Below, one piece after another: positions 61,167-64,000 of a stretch of DNA of 64,000 nt. Location of the stretch: assembly GCF_004758605.1 (NCBI RefSeq), contig NZ_CP038512.1:1373501-1437500 (forward strand), read 5' to 3'. The position numbers were made by a program, and so were the translations under genes. The notes under the pieces were generated by a model that saw nothing but the letters and a program-made list of their open reading frames with translations, did not search any database and was not told where the DNA came from. The DNA comes from Deinococcus metallilatus. Its GTDB lineage: Bacteria; Deinococcota; Deinococci; Deinococcales; Deinococcaceae. Numbering within the stretch: the first letter of the stretch is position 1; each line of letters begins with the position of its first letter.

Positions 61167-64000
61167 TCACGCCGGAGTCTCCTCCAGCAGCGTTTCCCAT
61201 GCGGGCAGGTGTTCGCCCACCTCCAGAAAGCGTTCCCGGCTCTGGTCATACAGCTTTTGCGCGCCCCGGCGGTTCCCGCTGGCCAGGAGGGCACGCAGCG
61301 TCAGGGCCAGCGCCTGACGGTCGTAGGGATCGTGCTCCAGCAGGAGGCGGCCCAGCCGCGCCGCTTCGCGGGGGTCGTCCTCCAGCAGTTCGCGCGCTCG
61401 GCGCTGGAGCTGGTGGGCGAGGGCTTCCTCGACCGTCACGTCCCAGCCGGACCCCAGGCCGTGCAGGTAGGGACCGCGCCACAGCCGCGTGTCCCCGGTG
61501 CTCAGGAACGTCTCGGCGTCGGACTGGACGGCGCCCAGGCGGTACCCGTTGTCCGTCCGCAGGATCGCCTCCTGGCCTAGCACCTGACGCAGCCGGTAGA
61601 CGAGCTGCTGCAAGGCCGAGGCGGCCTGGAAGTCCGGCAATTCCGGGTAGAGCGCTTCCTGAAGGGCGAGTTGGCTCACCTCGGCCTGCCCCGCCAGCCG
61701 CGTCTCCAGCAGGGAGGCCAACAGTTCCTTGCCCTTGTGGCCGCGATACTTCAGCAGTTCCCCGTCCCGCCAGAGCTGGACCGGTCCCAGCACATCGAGC
61801 CGCACCGCGCAGGCCGGGCCAGGCACCGGGGAGGAGGCCCCGGTCAGGGCCGGAAAGTACCGGGCCGTCACGTTCATCCAGTTGCGGAGCTGGTGCTGCT
61901 CGAAAAACCGCAGCTTCACCTGTGCGGCGGCGGTGTCACCGGCCAGCCGGTCGGCTTCCAGGCCCAGCCGGTTGGCCCAGAGGGTGAGGCCGCGCCCCAC
62001 CAGGTCCTCCGCCCCCGCCCGGAAGGCGGCCAGGGCCTCGGCGGGGCGGCCCGCCGCTTCCAGCGCGAACCCTCTGGCCCAGGTACACCAGGCGGTATCG
62101 TGCGAGGAGCCGTGCCGCCGCATCAGTTCGAGCGCCTCGTCCGCCAGCGCAAGGGCACGTTCGGGCGAACCGTGGGTGGCCTCGGCGCGGGCGGCCATCG
62201 TGGCGGTCTGGGCGACGATCAGGGGGCTGCCCGCCTGCCGGGCGTGTTCCAGCCCGGCGTGGGCGTACTTCAGGGCCAGCGTCCCGCCGAAGGGCGGATT
62301 CTGCTCCAGGTACAGGTAGGCGAGGTTGTATTCGGCCAGGGCCAGCAGATGGGACACGCCCGCCCGCCGCATGACCTCCAGGCCTTCTTGCAGCAGCGTC
62401 TCCGCCTCTGCGTATTCGCCGTATTCCAGCAGCAGGCAGGCCAGGCGGCTCTGCTGCTGCGCGTGGTCGCGCGTGGCCCCCAGTTCCGCGAACAGCGCCA
62501 GCGAGGCCTGGGCGTCCGCCAGCGCCTCGGGGTAATGGCCCAGGCTGTCGCGGATGGTCGCCCGCGTGGACAGGCCGCGGGCCAGATCGTGCCGCCGCCC
62601 TCCCGCCCGCGCGAGGGTGACGACCTCGCTCGCGTCCGCCTCGGCTGCCGTGACCTCCCCCGCGTTGTAAAGGGCGCGGGCACGGGCGAACAGCAGGGCT
62701 GTCCGTTCGTCGTCCGTCAGGCCCGCGCGGGCCAGGTGGCGGCTCGCCAGGGCACAGGCCCCCGCGGTCTGCCCGCAGAAATCCAGGGCGCGCACGACCT
62801 GGGCCAGCACGGGTGCGGGCACCTCGGCGTGCAGCGCGGGATGGGCCTGCCAGAGGTCCAACACGGCCACGTAATCGTTCCTCTCGGCGTGCAGCGCCAT
62901 GAGTTGAAAGAGCCAGCGCGGCTCTGCCCCGGAGGCGTCCCGCAGCGCCGCGATCAGCCGTTCGGCCCGTTCCCCCTCGCCTTGCAGGACCAGCCCGCCC
63001 GCCAGCAGAAAGGTCGCCTCCAGATTGCCGGGCTGCCCTGCCAGCGCCCGCTCGGCCAGCGCGACCATCCGGCCCGGCTCGTGTTCGCGCCACAGCCGCG
63101 CGGCGGCCAGCGCCAGGTCCACCCGCTCACTGCCGCTGGCCCGGTCGGCGGCCCAGGTCAGGAACTCGGCGGCCCGGCGCCCCCGCCCCTGTTCCTGTGC
63201 CCGCTCGGCGGCGCGGCGCAGGAGGGGGAGCGCCTCTTCCGCCGTCAGGTCCGCCTGGGGGACCAGGGCCGCCGCCGCTTCCACGTCTGTTCCCTGGAGC
63301 GCGGCCACCGCCCGCCTCGCCAGGTCGCGCTGCCGCTCGTGCGCGAGGTGCCGCCAGTTCACCTCGCGGTACAGCGGGTGAACGAAGTGCCCTCCCCGCA
63401 GGATGCCCCGGCGCTCCAGTTCCTCCCGGGCGCCGGGCAGCCTGCCGGGGTCCAGCCGCGCGACCTGTGCCCAGACCTCCGGGGGGACTTCGGGGGGGAG
63501 GACCGAGCGCGCGTGTAGGGCCGCTTGCGCCTCGCAGCTCAGCGCCGCCGTGTGGAGGAGGTGGGCGATCAGGGCCTCGACACCGCTGGGAATGCGGTCC
63601 TCGCGTGGGGCGCGCCAGTGCCAGCGGTGCCCGTCGTTCCAGAGGCAGCCCTGCCGCACCAGAAACCGCAGGTAGTCGAGGCTGAACAGCGGATTGCCGA
63701 GTGCCCGCCGCTCGATCCACGTGGCGGCCTCGCCCGGCAGGTCCGCCCCCAGGCCCTGCCGCAGAAGCGCGGCGGTTTCCTCCCGCGTCAGGGGAGGCAG
63801 GGCCTGGGCCTCGAAGGGTTCGGGAGGCCGCTGGCGCGTCGTGGCGAGGAGGGCTACGCCCCGGCTGCGCGTGACGGCGGCCGCGAGCGCGCTCCACAGG
63901 CGGAGCTGCTCGGCGGAGGCGGCGTGCAGGTCCTCGACATGCAGCACGAACGGCGCCAGTTCGCTGAGCAGCGATCCCAGCGCGTCCACCGCCCCCTCGG
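61167..64000 (-). CDS. Large AAA/TPR transcriptional regulator with C-terminal SARP-type domain (partial)
   Basis: At least 940 residues; the 5' end lies beyond the right edge. The visible part begins inside a STAND-type ATPase after Walker A: SELAPFVLHVEDLHAASAEQ is the Walker B region and VALLATTRQRPPEPFEAQAL follows. A winged-helix-like linker (LERRGILRGGHFVHPLYREV) and about ten TPR-like helix pairs follow (roughly residues 240-690). The C-terminus (about 715-940) holds an OmpR/SARP-type DNA-binding domain (DVLGPVQLWRDGELLKYRGH, LQQLVYRLRQVLGQEAILRT) and a BTAD helical domain. The order ATPase-TPR-wHTH-BTAD is the reverse of classic SARP regulators. Target unknown. Confidence 0.85.
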   Translation of the reverse strand, partial: EGAVDALGSLLSELAPFVLHVEDLHAASAEQLRLWSALAAAVTRSRGVALLATTRQRPPEPFEAQALPPLTREETAALLRQGLGADLPGEAATWIERRALGNPLFSLDYLRFLVRQGCLWNDGHRWHWRAPREDRIPSGVEALIAHLLHTAALSCEAQAALHARSVLPPEVPPEVWAQVARLDPGRLPGAREELERRGILRGGHFVHPLYREVNWRHLAHERQRDLARRAVAALQGTDVEAAAALVPQADLTAEEALPLLRRAAERAQEQGRGRRAAEFLTWAADRASGSERVDLALAAARLWREHEPGRMVALAERALAGQPGNLEATFLLAGGLVLQGEGERAERLIAALRDASGAEPRWLFQLMALHAERNDYVAVLDLWQAHPALHAEVPAPVLAQVVRALDFCGQTAGACALASRHLARAGLTDDERTALLFARARALYNAGEVTAAEADASEVVTLARAGGRRHDLARGLSTRATIRDSLGHYPEALADAQASLALFAELGATRDHAQQQSRLACLLLEYGEYAEAETLLQEGLEVMRRAGVSHLLALAEYNLAYLYLEQNPPFGGTLALKYAHAGLEHARQAGSPLIVAQTATMAARAEATHGSPERALALADEALELMRRHGSSHDTAWCTWARGFALEAAGRPAEALAAFRAGAEDLVGRGLTLWANRLGLEADRLAGDTAAAQVKLRFFEQHQLRNWMNVTARYFPALTGASSPVPGPACAVRLDVLGPVQLWRDGELLKYRGHKGKELLASLLETRLAGQAEVSQLALQEALYPELPDFQAASALQQLVYRLRQVLGQEAILRTDNGYRLGAVQSDAETFLSTGDTRLWRGPYLHGLGSGWDVTVEEALAHQLQRRARELLEDDPREAARLGRLLLEHDPYDRQALALTLRALLASGNRRGAQKLYDQSRERFLEVGEHLPAWETLLEETPA

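Overview
This is a high-GC chromosomal window that reads as Deinococcus. The main evidence is a 17-bp radiation/desiccation response motif (the DdrO operator) upstream of gyrA. Most predicted starts follow an extended -10 hexamer (TANNNT) by only 5-9 nt, which is the leaderless-mRNA signature common in this genus. Supporting markers are a membrane PIN/TRAM protein, carboxynorspermidine synthase, PspA, small roadblock proteins and the MEP isoprenoid pathway (dxs, ispH and dxr are all here). I saw no rRNA, tRNA, CRISPR array, transposase or prophage. The content is mostly housekeeping, and the unusual material lies in the intergenic DNA and in a few fusion or regulatory genes.

Layout. 1-6.4 kb: start of dxs, a lipoprotein, pspA, a secreted protein, PIN/TRAM, a MerR regulator with a 19-bp-spacer promoter, and carboxynorspermidine synthase. 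6.5-17.3 kb: small membrane and cytosolic proteins, aroA, a sorbosone/glucose dehydrogenase-like protein, nitroreductase, a trans-sulfuration enzyme, DUF99, M48 protease with a DUF898 partner, a cold-shock protein, and a Nudix/gamma-carbonic-anhydrase/unknown operon. 17.4-25.3 kb (minus strand): ispH, a PLD-family protein, a fusion of a PlsY-like membrane domain with a cyanobacterial-AAR-like acyl reductase, two unrelated ferredoxin-NADP reductases, and a CRP/FNR regulator. 25.5-31.3 kb: gyrA with its response motif, a tyrosine phosphatase, three overlapping roadblock genes, a PIG-L deacetylase and two small convergent genes. 31.4-37.5 kb: gluQ, trpBA, DUF892, an MFS transporter and an MBL protein. 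37.5-48.4 kb: a large lipoprotein, then leuL-leuC-X-leuD-leuB with a leucine-codon leader peptide and attenuator, an amidase, a lipoprotein and a PPC-domain protein. 48.5-64 kb: argS, DUF2239 with repeated operator-like sites, MFS and GIY-YIG-like proteins, an MBL/DUF2568 operon divergent from TetR, tyrA, a glycosyltransferase, dxr-rseP, a secreted Cna-like protein with a zinc-ribbon partner, and a large AAA/TPR regulator that runs off the right edge.

The strongest non-genic signal is a class of intergenic arrays built from degenerate units with a strict 7-bp period (8 bp at two loci), usually as two facing arrays. Unit sequence differs from locus to locus while the period is kept. A second family of palindromic elements shares a core resembling CTGC-ttc-GCAGCT-TAC-AGTCC. 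Function, if any, is unknown for both.
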